Counted from the first letter of the stretch, positions 35,171 through 46,289 are shown. The stretch is DNA of 64,000 nucleotides from Sclerotinia nivalis (GCA_029531795.1 JAPEIS010000011.1:2046001-2110000); one strand, 5' to 3'. Made by a program: numbers and translations. The notes: generated by a model not told the origin, from the sequence alone.

Positions 35171-35812
35171 ATGTCTCCACCCAAAATTAATACATACCAC
35201 TGTACCTTCTGCACGAATCTTTTACTGGCTACGACGCATACAATTTCTACACTGCCGACGAGGAAGGGGAGAGCTGGGCAGGGGGATGGAGATGGGGATG
35301 GAAGTTTTATTCTGCCGGTTTCGGGGGTTGTGCCGGGGTTTGCGGATGCAGGAGATGCTATGGATACAACTCAAGATGGAGATTCTGCGGAAGATAGAGA
35401 AGGAGGGGAAGGGGAAGTCGGCGAAAATAGTGCAGGTGGTGGAGAACAAGATGGGGAAGATGGAAAAGAGGACGAACCATTACCGACTCATGGATATACA
35501 ACACTTCTTTCTCTCACACAACCAAATAAACAGATTATTATACGGAGAGAAGATGGGTTTGAGAAGAGGGGATTGTGGAGATGTGGACGTTGTGCAGTGG
35601 TGGTTGGGTATGAGGTTTTCGGAGAGGAAAATGCGGGTAAGAAGGGAAAGGGAAAGGAAGTTGAAGGGGAAGAGGGACACGGTGGATTTGAAGGAAAGAT
35701 TTTATATTTGTTGAGGGGAGGATTGATGAGTACGAAGGTTATGGCAGATGGGAAGAAGGTCACTGAACAAGATGCTGGGGTTTTGGGGAGTGCGTTGGGG
35801 GTTTGGGAATAG
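35171..35812 (+). CDS. STEEP1 (CXorf56)-like zinc-binding protein
   Basis: Single exon, 213 aa. Two CxxC pairs, YHCTFC (residues 11-14) and LWRCGRC (138-141), bracket a variable acidic and glycine-rich insert (about 35-102). Conserved text such as NLLLATTH, LPTHGYTTLL, RREDGFEKRG and KILYLLRGGLMST matches the STEEP1 family layout: a split zinc site in a small protein. The human member helps STING leave the ER; the fungal role is unknown. The ATG at 35171 is the first in frame next to INTYHC. The acidic insert is probably disordered. Confidence 0.7.
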   Translation: MSPPKINTYHCTFCTNLLLATTHTISTLPTRKGRAGQGDGDGDGSFILPVSGVVPGFADAGDAMDTTQDGDSAEDREGGEGEVGENSAGGGEQDGEDGKEDEPLPTHGYTTLLSLTQPNKQIIIRREDGFEKRGLWRCGRCAVVVGYEVFGEENAGKKGKGKEVEGEEGHGGFEGKILYLLRGGLMSTKVMADGKKVTEQDAGVLGSALGVWE

Positions 35813-36565
35813 GATGGTGGTGGATTGGTGGGAGTTGTAGTATATTGGAAGGAAGTGGGGGTATTTATTTAATAAATATTATCAGATTGAAAGTATAATA
35901 TCATAGAGGGATATAGAAGATATGGATGGATTTCTGTGCAGAGTAACCAAAGGCGTTTATTCATTTACAGTTGTATATCCAAAATACTCATACCTAATTT
36001 TCAAACTTGAACAACCAACCCCTCCCTGTGTTCGCTTCTATAACTTCAACTAGAACAGACTTACATGACCCTCCAGGGCTGGATCTTCATAAACTGTCCA
36101 TCTGGAATACAACATTATCAACATCCGAAAATCTAATTCAAATGCCCCTCTTTGTGACTTTTTAGGTGCTTCTTCACGTTCTTCACCTTCTTCACCCGAG
36201 GTTACAGCTAGATACATGTGGAGTACACTTAATACTTAATACGTGCATCTTTTAGTGCTTCCCCGCCAACACATCTCTCCCACCTTCCAAAAGCTGTCAT
36301 CTTCACAGCTACTAAACGCCTAAATACAACGTAGGATTAATACCCAACCAACTTCATCATCCTGGCTTCTATCATACGTCTTTTACGTTTCATTCTTGTA
36401 TTATTGTTTGTCTTCCTTTCTATATCTATCATTCTGGCTACCTCAAGAATTGGACCCAGACTGGGAGCTCTGTTTAGTCAATTAAGACCTACGAATATAA
36501 AACCTATCTGGTCCCCTCTCTCAATCATCAAACCTACCTCAACACGAATTATCACTACCGCAACA
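35813..36565. other. Intergenic and leader of the oligopeptidase
   Basis: The reading frame of the peptidase stays open upstream from 36341 to 36565 with no ATG. Its last ~50 codons are rich in R, S, T and hydrophobic residues with no acidic residue. No other gene seen. Confidence 0.5.
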
Positions 36566-38677
36566 ATGGCACCTACTCAATATCAAAAACCTCCTCAAGC
36601 TCCTCCTCTCTTTACTCATACCGAATCGCAGATTGTCGATGAGGCAAAGGGATTGATGGATAAATATCGAAAACTCCTCGATGATCTCGTTGCAAAGGTC
36701 AAACCGGAAGACGCAACATTCGAAAATGTTCTCTTACCTACTGCCAATCAAGATGATCTCAATTCTCTACAAATAAGCGTTCTTACCTTCTATCAAGCCG
36801 TTTCTGCCGATTCGAAACTTCGTGATGCGAGTTCGAAAGCTGAGGAAATTATGGATGAAGCTCAGATTGAAATGGGTATGAGAGAGGATGTTTTTAAATT
36901 GGTCGATGCGGTTTATAAAAAGGGAGAGGAGTTGGATCCGGAATCGAAGAGATTGTTGGAGAAGGAGTACAAGGGATATATTAGAAATGGATTGGGAATT
37001 GAAAAGGGAGAGAAGAGAGATAGATTCAAGGAAATTAGTAAGAGGTTGGCTACTATTGCGACTAAGTTTCAAAAGAATTTGAATGAGGAGAATGGAGGTA
37101 TTTGGTTTACGTTGAAGGAACTTGATGGGGTTCCTGAAGATGTTATTTCAGGATTGGAAAAGGGAAAGGATGAGAATGAAGGAAAGTTGAAGTTGTCGTT
37201 CAAATATCCGGATTTATTTCCTACGCTTAAGTTTGCGAAGGATGCGGAGACGAGAAAACAAGTCTTTGTTCAGAATGAGAATAAATGTCAGGAGAATGTG
37301 GAGTTGTTTAAGGAAGCTATTATTCTCAGAGATGAAGCTGCTAGATTGTTGGGTTATCCTGATCATGCGAGCTTTAGGATTGAGGATAAGATGGCAAAGA
37401 CTCCAGCTACGGTTAATGAGTTCTTGCATGATTTGAAGGTTCAACTTGCTCCAGGTGGAGTTAAGGAAATTGAACATCTTAAAGCTATCAAGAAACAAGA
37501 TTTGGATGCTAGAGGATTGAGATCAACAAATGATGATAATTATTATCTTTGGGATAATCGATTTTATGATCGAATGATGGTCGAGAATGAATTCTCTATT
37601 GATGAGAATAAGATTGCTGAATACTTCCCTCTTCAATCTACAATCGAAGGAATGCTCAAGATTTTTGAAGAGTTATTCGGTTTCGTATTTGTTGATATTA
37701 GTACTGAGGAGGAATTGGCTAAAGTTTCACCATCTGGAAAGGGATCTGATGTTTTACCTCATCCAGATTTCAAACTCTTCAGCGTTTGGGATGATGAAGG
37801 TGAAGGAAGTGGATTTGTTGGATATCTTTACTTGGATTTGCATCCACGTCCAGGGAAATATGGTCATGCTGCAAACTTTAACCTTCAACCTGGTTTCTCA
37901 TATCCAAATGGTACAAGAAGGTATCCAGCCACAGCACTTGTTTGCAATTTCTCCAAACCAACTGATAAGAAACCATCACTCTTGAAACATGATGAGGTTG
38001 TTACTCTCTTTCATGAATTGGGACATGGTATTCATGATTTATCTGGTCGTACTCGATACTCTCGTTTCCATGGTACAAATACCGTAAGAGATTTCGTCGA
38101 AGCTCCAAGTCAAATGTTGGAAAATTGGTGTTGGACTCCAAGTCAGTTGAAGAACTTGAGTAAACATTATCTCACCGGTGAACCTATCCCGGATGATTTA
38201 ATCGCCAAACAAATCAGTACCAAACATGTCAATGCTGCTCTCTTCAATCTTCGTCAACTCCACTTTGGTATTTTCGACATGACAGTTCATACCCCCAAAA
38301 CTCATGAAGAAGCAGAAGCTTTCAAACTAAGCGAACTATACAACGAACTCCGAACTCAAATCTGTGGACTGAAAGGCCCCGAAGCCTTAGGTGCCAAAAG
38401 TGATTGGGGAAGTGGACAAGCGACGTTTGGTCATCTAATTGGTGGTTATGATGCGGGTTATTATGGGTATTTGTCAAGTCAGGTGTATAGTACGGACATG
38501 TTCTATTCAGTCTTTAAGAAAAATCCAATGGATCCCAAGGAGGGAAGGAGATATAGACATATGATACTTGAGAAGGGAGGGAGTCAGGATGAAATGAAGA
38601 CTTTGGAGGTATTTTTGGGGAGGAAACCTAGTACGGAGGCGTTTTATAGGGAATTGGGGTTACAGGGGAAGATGTAG
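36566..38677 (+). CDS. M3 family metallopeptidase (thimet oligopeptidase / saccharolysin-like)
   Basis: Single exon, 703 aa from ATG 36566, matching yeast Prd1 in size. The zinc site is complete: HELGH at residues 483-487 (two His ligands and catalytic Glu) and E512 in DFVEAPSQMLENW, 29 residues after the first His as in thimet oligopeptidase. Other family blocks are FNLRQLHFGIFDM and GGYDAGYYGYLSSQVYSTDMF, which carry the substrate-binding tyrosines. It cuts peptides of up to about 17 residues, in the cytosol and, in yeast, also in the mitochondrial intermembrane space. The frame continues 5' of the ATG with a presequence-like segment lacking any AUG (see findings). Confidence 0.93.
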   Translation: MAPTQYQKPPQAPPLFTHTESQIVDEAKGLMDKYRKLLDDLVAKVKPEDATFENVLLPTANQDDLNSLQISVLTFYQAVSADSKLRDASSKAEEIMDEAQIEMGMREDVFKLVDAVYKKGEELDPESKRLLEKEYKGYIRNGLGIEKGEKRDRFKEISKRLATIATKFQKNLNEENGGIWFTLKELDGVPEDVISGLEKGKDENEGKLKLSFKYPDLFPTLKFAKDAETRKQVFVQNENKCQENVELFKEAIILRDEAARLLGYPDHASFRIEDKMAKTPATVNEFLHDLKVQLAPGGVKEIEHLKAIKKQDLDARGLRSTNDDNYYLWDNRFYDRMMVENEFSIDENKIAEYFPLQSTIEGMLKIFEELFGFVFVDISTEEELAKVSPSGKGSDVLPHPDFKLFSVWDDEGEGSGFVGYLYLDLHPRPGKYGHAANFNLQPGFSYPNGTRRYPATALVCNFSKPTDKKPSLLKHDEVVTLFHELGHGIHDLSGRTRYSRFHGTNTVRDFVEAPSQMLENWCWTPSQLKNLSKHYLTGEPIPDDLIAKQISTKHVNAALFNLRQLHFGIFDMTVHTPKTHEEAEAFKLSELYNELRTQICGLKGPEALGAKSDWGSGQATFGHLIGGYDAGYYGYLSSQVYSTDMFYSVFKKNPMDPKEGRRYRHMILEKGGSQDEMKTLEVFLGRKPSTEAFYRELGLQGKM

Positions 38678-39703
38678 GGAAGAGAAATAGGGATGAATTT
38701 GATGTTATTTGATTGTGATTAAAGGGATGCGGGGTTTTCAATGCTATTTACGGATGTGATGAAATGAGATATAGTTTTCAATGGATGGCTGTACTTTCCT
38801 GAGCGATAGAATCTTCCTGTTCCAGTTTCGGTAATTACAATATCATTCTCCTTCGATCAAAAAAAGAAAAGTTTTAGAGCACTAAATACAAGTCAGACTT
38901 ACAATGTATGAATTGAATAGGATAGGACAGGTATTGTATGATACGTAGGTATTAAGAGATTTAGAAATTCAACGAATTTGATCTACTCGAGTATTTACTT
39001 TTCTTTTCTTTACTCCCCTGATAGAGTATACATCCAGTTGATAATGATAATAGTAATAATAATGAACTAAACTATTGTGAAGATGTATTGAAATACGCCT
39101 CTGCCGAAGGAGTCGAGCATCCTCATTTCTGTTTTTTTTTTTTTTTTCACCGCAATGCTATGAACATTATCATATCTCCGCCATAGGATAATTTTGAGTG
39201 TGCTTCAATTGTACTCGATGTGATATGCTTGTTAGAAGTGATAGCGATGATTTTCACAGATGAAAAATCGAGTGATCCATACGTAGTTCATCATGGAAAT
39301 GCCGGTAAGCGAGAATTCGGATTGAAAGGAGAAGTGACATGTAGATACACGCCGATATCTTCATTAGTTCTACAGGATCTTAAGCATTTACAGCGGTTTG
39401 CGTGAATCAACTCGGCGGAACTTAATAGATGTCTTCCGTTTCGTATTTAGACTATTTTCTTTACCGTACACAGCACATTAGTAGTGGTGAATAACCGCAT
39501 CTAATAACTAGATATAAATCTCTATTCATTCAATCATTCATTCATTCATCCATTCCCCAATCATACAACCGTACCCAAATCCCCTAAACCCACAGATACC
39601 GTACAAACACCCCCCCCCCCTCAAACTTATTTAAGGATCCCACCGCAAATTCAAATCCTCCTCCTTCTCAAAAACATCATCTTCTTGTAAAGAAATAGAT
39701 CAC
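38678..39703. other. Intergenic
   Basis: Contains a run of 16 T at 39132-39147, a TAATAA tract near 39050, and CATT repeats around 39524-39552. No gene. Confidence 0.5.
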
Positions 39704-41423
39704 ATGTCTCGAGAAGAAAATCCTACTCTCAAGGTGATTTTTGATACGGGTTGTGCTCTTTCGCAGGTGATTTTTAGGAGGATGGCTTCGTCGGAACCGG
39801 TTCTGAGGAGGGGGGGTGATGGGTTGGAGTTTGTTTCTGGTTCTGAGGGGGTTTCTGGTTCTGCGGAAGTTTCTGGTTCTGCGGGAGTTCCTCGTTCTCC
39901 GACAATACCTGGTCTCGCGAGAGTCCCTGGTCCTCGTCCTGTAAAGACAAAAGTTCCAGGTCCTGCGACACAACTTCTCAATGATTTCTTCGCCGAAATA
40001 GATGAAATTGATACATCCAAATCGATTGATGCTTCCTACGTTAATGTTCTTCTACCGGGATATCGTCATGCTCGCGAGAGAGCTAGAGCTGGATCGAGAC
40101 TTAGATCTAGACTTAGAATCGAAACATCATTTAACATGAACTCACCAAATGTTCCTGATCAACCACCTACATCTCCATCTCCCACCCATTCTTTGAATCA
40201 ATCATTCAGCTATTCACGTCCTCATGTCAACTCCGAAGAAGATTTACAAGAACTCGCATCACGATTCCAAGAAATCCATACTGGAAATTCCGAACTCATC
40301 AATGCAGATGCTAAATCCATCTCTAACTCTCTACCAAATCTGGAACTCGGAACTTTTTCAAATTCCTCCAAGGAAGAGTTTAAAGATGTATTTAGGAAGG
40401 AAAAAGAAATTGTTGAATCATCACCTGGTTTTATCGCTCATCAATTGCCGGGTATTACTGGTTCTCAAATGCAAAAACAAATTCCGAAATTGATTGTTTC
40501 TGATGCTGTATCTGATGATGATTATGATGAGGGGGAAGATGAGGAGGAGAAGAATGCGATTGAGATTCTTGAGGCACTTTTTGGAGAGTTGGAGGAGAGA
40601 GAGAATGGTTCTAGTGAGGAGGAGTGGAAGAGTGCTGAGGAGATTTTTGAAGGTGCTGAAAACAATGGTAGAGATACGGGAAAAGAAAAGACTGTTGCGA
40701 CGGGAGATGATGGGGATATTGGTATTGAAATGGGCTACCGTGCAGACATGAGCCATGGTCACGATATTGATAAATCCAGCGAAATCCACTTCTTCGATCA
40801 AGAAGCAGAAACCGAAGTTCGACAGTATTCAGCTTTAACACAGCAATTTATCGAAAACGGATCTTCAGCCAAGAGGATCGATAGTCTTATTGAGAAAGAC
40901 GAGAAAGACAAGAAGGATCAAGCACATCCACAATCAAAGACCTCAGATGAATTTGAAGTCGCTCCTTTATTAGAATTTGGCGAGAAAGGAGAGGAAAAAT
41001 GGACAAAATCTTATCAAAATCTCAACAAAGACATTTCCGTCATGGAATCTCAAAAGATTGAAGACCATTCTGAGGCCGAGCAGGATCAACATGATAGTGA
41101 TGGTAGTGAGTAGTTCCTCAAGAGACCTATAGGTATATGTTAACAGAAAAGGCGCAAATCAAATAGAAGACTCAACTACCTCTTCAACACATCATGACAC
41201 AGCTGATGAGCAAAATATCGCAGTTGATTCAACTTTCAAACTTACTACTAGTACTAGTACTAGTAATAGTAATAGTAATAGTAGTACCAGCTCAACATCT
41301 ACTTCTAGCACAAATGATAACATAGAAGAACAAAAGGGTCCACAATTTGAGATGGCGGCTCTGGCTACGGGAGTTATGATTGCGAGTTTGTGGATGATTG
41401 AGAGGAAATTTAGATCTTCTTAG
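39704..41423 (+). CDS. Lineage-specific protein with acidic middle and C-terminal membrane anchor
   Basis: Exons 39704-41105 and 41152-41423 (46-bp intron, GTGAGT..AAAAG); 557 aa. I do not recognise the family. Visible parts: a pentapeptide-like repeat region near residues 42-85 (VSGSEGVSGSAEVSGS, then VPRSPTIPG), a basic patch RHARERARAGSRLRSRLR, a long acidic Ser/Glu-rich middle (DDDYDEGEDEEEKNA), a Ser/Thr/Asn run (TSTSTSNSNSNSS) and a final hydrophobic segment MAALATGVMIASLWMIERKF. That last segment makes a tail-anchored membrane protein likely. The minus-strand ORF over 39677-40020 is a shadow of the repeated codons. The next gene at 42569 is also acidic and unknown; I saw no shared domain. 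Confidence 0.6.
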
Positions 41424-42568
41424 GTTTGTGGCTGGGTACGCGATGGTTTAAATTTCAATATGCGAAGTAGCCAGATGATTTTCGAGTTTTCTTTTGAGGG
41501 TGCATCTAGTTTTTGATTAGGAAATTACAGCGATTCGTTATTTATCTGGTTAGTTGTGAGTGAAGTGCAGATACACGAATGCACAAGAATATAGCTAGAT
41601 ATGACGAGTAAAACCCATCTATGATGATATACTTCCTGCAGAAAAACTCGCGCTTCGCAAATGTGCTTGTGAATTTTTATTCTGAAGTCAATGTGATCTA
41701 ATCTTCCGTCTACTTCGATTACAAATTTTAAACTAGTAGTGACTAATCAAAACGTGCTAGTTTCGGCTCGGGTAATACGCGACTCCCTTATTTGACTACC
41801 AAGTACGTATACTTATGATCACTTTTTTAAGAAGTTATGAATTCTTGATTGTGTACTAGGAATATAAAAATAACATCCGTGATAATTTTTGTGTTGTTGT
41901 TCTTCATATTTCGTTCAAACCACTATATGAAATCATCACATAACCATCCTTTCCACTCGCAATCCCGACACACGCGATGAACCGGGATCAATCTACCTCG
42001 ATTTTAGGAACTCGTATGGCTTAAAATTACACACTTGTATATGTTCTTTCATAAGTTAGATGATCGTTGTAGATGCACCAGAGCCGTAGCACCTCCATAT
42101 AACCTGTTGTTCTTCGTTTAGTCGCATTTCTCTATATTTACAATCAAAAAATTAATTCAACCGTAGAAACTCAGTACGGCTCAAAGCACAAACTTGCTTG
42201 TATTACTTCATTGTTTCGTAATCATCACGCCTCTATATCAACCGTACCAACCGTGCGGTTAAACTAGCTCTCTATCGCTAAATATGGCTGTATTGAAACT
42301 GTTGCTGAGGTGTTTAAGTATGTTGACACTTGATGGAGAGACCTCATCTTTTTCTTCTATCTTGCATCTACGTCGAAATTCCATAACGACAACTCGGCGA
42401 TCCAGGGACTTCTCGAAAATAACTTCCATAACAAATTCGCAGAATCTCTTGACATATTAAATCAAAAGCACTTGCTATTACTCAGATTTTGCATTCACAC
42501 TTACATTACAACACCTTAAAACTTCACACTTTCAGATATCCCATCTAAGATATTCATCAAACATCAGC
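41424..42568. other. Intergenic
   Basis: About 1.1 kb with no ORF. Two loosely similar ~90-bp passages occur around 41990-42120 and 42160-42255 (ACTCGTATGGCTTAAAATTACACACTTG versus ACTCAGTACGGCTCAAAGCACAAACTTG in outline), possibly an old local duplication. Confidence 0.4.
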
Positions 42569-44632
42569 ATGTCTTCATCAGAATTGATGGCAACCTGCCC
42601 AGCCATGCTCCTAAACATCCTTCTCACAACACCCAGTGATGACGATACAGAAACCAATTTCGCACAAACTAAAGAACCTTTCGACATCACCTCCAACGCC
42701 GAGTTCGATGATTTCGATGATTCCGAAGGTGATGCTGAGATAGACACCACTAAAAACAATCTCTCCGACCCAACCGACAACAACTCTCAAAGTCCAGTCC
42801 AAATCCCAGAACCAGCCGAGCCTCCCACACCACCCCACACTTCTACCCCAAGCGAATCCTCGGACCCAACAACAGACGAGCTCCTCCAATATGCGTTCGA
42901 CATTGCTCTTTTCGCGGTGAATCCTGACTCACATCAAGAACGCCTTCTTACTTCACTGAATCAAGAAATGGAAGATCTGGCGAGATTGAGAGTTGTGATT
43001 ACGAGAAAACCAGTTGTTTTTATGGCTAGAGGTCCGCTGGCAGGTATGGGCCTCAAGATTGAGGATTTACCGGAATGGGTTATTAGTCCTGTGGTTGAGC
43101 AGGGTGGATTTGAACCTATTGGTGGATCTGAACCAATTCAGGGACTTCGGCCGGATGATGAATCCCACCCAATTGACGAATTCCCATCACTTGCGCCACC
43201 TCAATATCGCAACGATGCATCTGTACTGGGGACTCTATCGTCGAATGCTGTAGGCCCTAGAGCTCCGTTTGCGGGAATGGGTCTGCGTATTGAGGATTTA
43301 CCCGAATGGGCCATTAGTCCTGTAGTTGAGCAAGATGGGTTTAAATTTGCCGATGGATTCCAGCCAGTCGACGGGTTTCAGTCAGTTGTTGAATTCCAAC
43401 CACCTAGTAGACTCCAATCGCTCACATCCCCTCAACAACACATCAAAGCATGTTCTTTAGGAAGTCTCGTAGACACACCCCTAATCACCAAATCAAGCCC
43501 ACTAAACCTCTTAAACCGCGCCATGGACAAAAACTATCTCAACATCATCCACGGCGGAGAAGCAGAATGGGATATTAGTTCCTCGGCTGCTGAAGAGCTA
43601 TTCCAGCCCTCACCCGACGAAGAACCATTGCCCATTGAAGAAGAACAAAATAACGATACACTTATACCACTATCTGCTCCTATCCTAGAGAATTTAAGCA
43701 CGCCCGATTTATCGGAGATGGATTTAGATTTGCCGGATGATATGAGATCGCTTTTTCAGGTTCTTCCTAAACGTTCTAAACATCCGGAGAGTTCATTGAA
43801 GTCTTTGAAACGGGAGGAGATGAATGAACGATTTATTATTGGTGATGGGTCTGAAAATCCAAGGAGTTTGATTGTTCAGGGTTTCGTTACACCATCGCGT
43901 CCTATCACTTTAAGCGAACAGTTCGAACCGCGGATTTTTCGACCGCGTTCCGTGGGTGCATCATCACCACATAATCCCCCAGAAATTGCGCAACAAAACA
44001 ATACCTATACCAATATTGATATCTGGCCCACCATAGCCCTCGCCCTCGGCATCCCTATCCTCCCTTCTCATCTCCTTACTCCCTCCTCCCTCCAAGCCCT
44101 AGGAACAACATCCAAACAAGCAGAATTAGAAGAAGGATATTTATCCGATGAATTACATCAATGGGCACTACATCAACATCGAATTTTTGTCTGGATAAAT
44201 TCTGGTGCGCTAGATAATGGGATTGATGGGATTGTGGAGGAACCGGTGATATTTTCCCAGGGAGAGGGGTTGTATGAGGATTGCGATGGAGAGAATAGTG
44301 AGAATAGTGTACTCTGGGACTATGAGGATGTAGAATCGTTTGCTAGGAGTGAACCAGTGCATTTTAGACGGAATTTGGAATGGATTCAGGGTGTGGATGT
44401 GGAGGGAGAGAAGGGCAGTGTGTGTACATTACCGGATGAGGTGTATAATTTTAGTGGGGATGAGGAGTTTATACATCGGAGTGTTAGTGAGCCGGTTGAG
44501 GAATCAAACGGCTGGTCGGCTGTTTTGGAGGAGTATTATGAGAAGAAAAGGAATGTGGGCGAAGAATCTAAATTATCTTCGTCGTCAAACCAGAGTCTGG
44601 TACACGGAATCAGAAAGTCCTTAGTATTCTGA
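42569..44632 (+). CDS. Lineage-specific acidic protein with an internal duplication
   Basis: Single long exon, 687 aa, starting MSSSELMATCPAMLL. Family not recognised. A module of about 30 residues occurs twice (~residues 153-184 and ~231-262): ARGPLAGMGLKIEDLPEW with VISPVVEQGGF, and PRAPFAGMGLRIEDLPEW with AISPVVEQDGF. The first 110 residues are Asp/Glu/Pro-rich and likely disordered; no signal peptide or membrane segment. After the stop at 44632, protein-like text continues in another frame from 44658 (FEGYPHVFSASGIAPAEH) to 45002, with a TAG at 44805-44807. Either the gene has lost its original 3' end by frameshift and nonsense changes, or short introns there were missed. Confidence 0.6.
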   Translation: MSSSELMATCPAMLLNILLTTPSDDDTETNFAQTKEPFDITSNAEFDDFDDSEGDAEIDTTKNNLSDPTDNNSQSPVQIPEPAEPPTPPHTSTPSESSDPTTDELLQYAFDIALFAVNPDSHQERLLTSLNQEMEDLARLRVVITRKPVVFMARGPLAGMGLKIEDLPEWVISPVVEQGGFEPIGGSEPIQGLRPDDESHPIDEFPSLAPPQYRNDASVLGTLSSNAVGPRAPFAGMGLRIEDLPEWAISPVVEQDGFKFADGFQPVDGFQSVVEFQPPSRLQSLTSPQQHIKACSLGSLVDTPLITKSSPLNLLNRAMDKNYLNIIHGGEAEWDISSSAAEELFQPSPDEEPLPIEEEQNNDTLIPLSAPILENLSTPDLSEMDLDLPDDMRSLFQVLPKRSKHPESSLKSLKREEMNERFIIGDGSENPRSLIVQGFVTPSRPITLSEQFEPRIFRPRSVGASSPHNPPEIAQQNNTYTNIDIWPTIALALGIPILPSHLLTPSSLQALGTTSKQAELEEGYLSDELHQWALHQHRIFVWINSGALDNGIDGIVEEPVIFSQGEGLYEDCDGENSENSVLWDYEDVESFARSEPVHFRRNLEWIQGVDVEGEKGSVCTLPDEVYNFSGDEEFIHRSVSEPVEESNGWSAVLEEYYEKKRNVGEESKLSSSSNQSLVHGIRKSLVF

Positions 44633-44657
44633 GCTTCAGAGAACTACTGGTGATGGA

Positions 44658-45002
44658 TAAGAATCATTCAACCGTTCCTTCGAGGGTTATCCTCACGTCT
44701 TTAGCGCTAGTGGCATTGCACCTGCAGAACATGCGCGTACAAATGCTATGACGTGGGTTGATAAAATATCCGATGATATTGCTCGAAGAGAAGCTGCGAG
44801 AGGATAGGCAGAGTTGATGAATGAAGTTTTTCCTGCTGTGTCTGTGGATCAACCGATTAGTGTTACGGAAATTATTGCGGGGTTTGATGGTAAGGTTATG
44901 ATGAGAGGTAGTGCGGGGCCTGATGATTTGGATGAAACCGATAGGGGCGGTGGTGAGAGTTCTAATGTAGGAGATGAGCTAGACGATGGAAGAAAACAAT
45001 AA
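44658..45002 (+). pseudogene. Detached 3' coding segment of the 42569 gene
   Basis: Open in frame 0 from 44658, stops once at 44805-44807 (TAG), then runs ELMNEVFPAVSVDQPISVTE and GSAGPDDLDETDRGGGESSN to TAA at 45000-45002. Codon character and acidic composition match the upstream gene. It may be the ancestral C-terminus or an unrecognised last exon. Confidence 0.45.
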
Positions 45003-45188
45003 AATATTGAAAGATATCTAACTAGATGGAATGAGGCAGGTATGTCAAGATTGAAAGTAAATAAACAAGGAGTGTATGAGATATAATAAAATTAAAGTAT
45101 CAAACTTATCTCTTGAAATTCTTTCCGAAAATTTAGACCCTCAACTATCATTCCAAACATTTCTTATCTTCACTTCATGCTTCTGACT

Positions 45189-45779
45189 TTAAGCCCTCTC
45201 TCCACCCGATGGACTCTTCTTCTTAGAACTTGACTTCTTATTCTTCTTTTCCACATCACTACTGGTATTACCTCCAGCACTACCACTAACCCTACCAGTA
45301 CTTCTTACCCCTCCCATTTCCCTTTTTTTCGTTTCCACATCACCATTCCCTCCCGCATCAGCACTAGCACTACGAGTACTACCCACCTTTTCCTTTTCCT
45401 TTTCCTTTTCCATTTCCCTCATCTTCTGCTCCGCTTTAGCAATTTCCACATTCTTTTTAATTTTCTCTCGTATTCTCTCTCTTTCCTTGGCGATCAAATT
45501 AGCTTCTATTTTTTCAAGAGCGGTACGTAGTCCGCTCAATTCATTTTTCTTGGCTGTTCTCTCGGCATCGGTTGATTTTTTGGATGATGAGGTGGCATTT
45601 CTGTGTTGGAGTTGGGCTAGGGCGTCTCCTCGAGTGCTGGTGGGTGGGTTTGTTAGGTTGGGATGTTTGGTTTTGAAAGTGTGGTGTGGTGTGAAGAAGA
45701 AGGGGGAGGAGGAGGAGCAAGGTACTTACTGTTTCTTTTGTGATGGATCAGGACCGGTGCCTTGAGTGGGTTGAGGCAT
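45189..45779 (-). CDS. Small charged coiled-coil protein
   Basis: Minus strand, exons 45779-45730 and 45636-45189; 165 aa. The intron (93 bp, GTAAGT..CACCAG) rejoins SQKK|HTRGDALAQLQHRNA. Family not recognised. Residues of about 50-110 are a strongly charged heptad-like helix (LEKIEANLIAKERERIREK, then MREMEKEKEKEK), and the tail is a lysine/serine-rich disordered region ending SSSKKKSPSGGERA. No membrane segment. Its end lies 186 bp from the end of the converging fragment at 44658-45002. Nuclear or RNP association would fit the basic tail but is only a guess. Confidence 0.6.
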
Positions 45780-46096
45780 TGTGATAGAGATGGAAATGTG
45801 GAGGGATGATGAAGATTTATTTTGATGGTGGAGTGATAAATAGGTTTTTGAGAAGCTGATGGAATATGCCTTTTCATGAGGAAATGAGTGATCTTAAATA
45901 CTTTTTAATGTCCTCACTATTCTTGTCATTGTGTGATGAAATATGTCCAACATGTGAGTCAACATTCTTCTGTGGTGATAAACAATTTTAGCGGCCATTT
46001 GGAGGTGGGTATCATGGTGTTCAGATGGTTGACCTCAAGACACCGTTAGGCTATAGTTCCAACTGATAGCCAATATTGGTTGCGCCAAAGGACAAA
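45780..46096. other. Intergenic
   Basis: Upstream region of the coiled-coil gene (which reads leftwards). No ORF or repeat recognised. Confidence 0.4.
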
Positions 46097-46110
46097 CCAG
46101 AGGTATGAAT

Positions 46111-46289
46111 TGATTGATTGATTTAATTAACGTCCACACTGAGTCAAAGACTATCTAGGACGGTTAAGAGCTCAATCGAGCTCTTAACAGATGGCTATGG
46201 GTAGTGCTATCTAAATAGCATATAGGTTTGTATATATTTTTGATGGAGGAAGTGAAAACTAATACTGGGGAGCAAAGCCCGACCTCTAT
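46111..46289 (-). mobile_element. Short retroelement (SINE-like) with AATC-type tail, copy 2
   Basis: 179 bp between two copies of CCAGAGGTATGAAT (46097-46110 and 46290-46303). Read on the minus strand it starts GGTCGGGCTTTGCTCCCC, passes ATTAGTTTTCACTT, a stem-loop GAGCTC-GATT-GAGCTC, then CTCAGTGTGGACGTTAAT and ends in ATCA-type repeats. The same layout is found at 59599-59808 and in the 3' part of 20647-21743. No ORF; non-autonomous. Confidence 0.85.

Noticed and set aside
39677..40020. Arginine/threonine-repeat ORFs on the minus strand
   Set aside because: Antisense shadow of the repeated codons in the 39704 gene.
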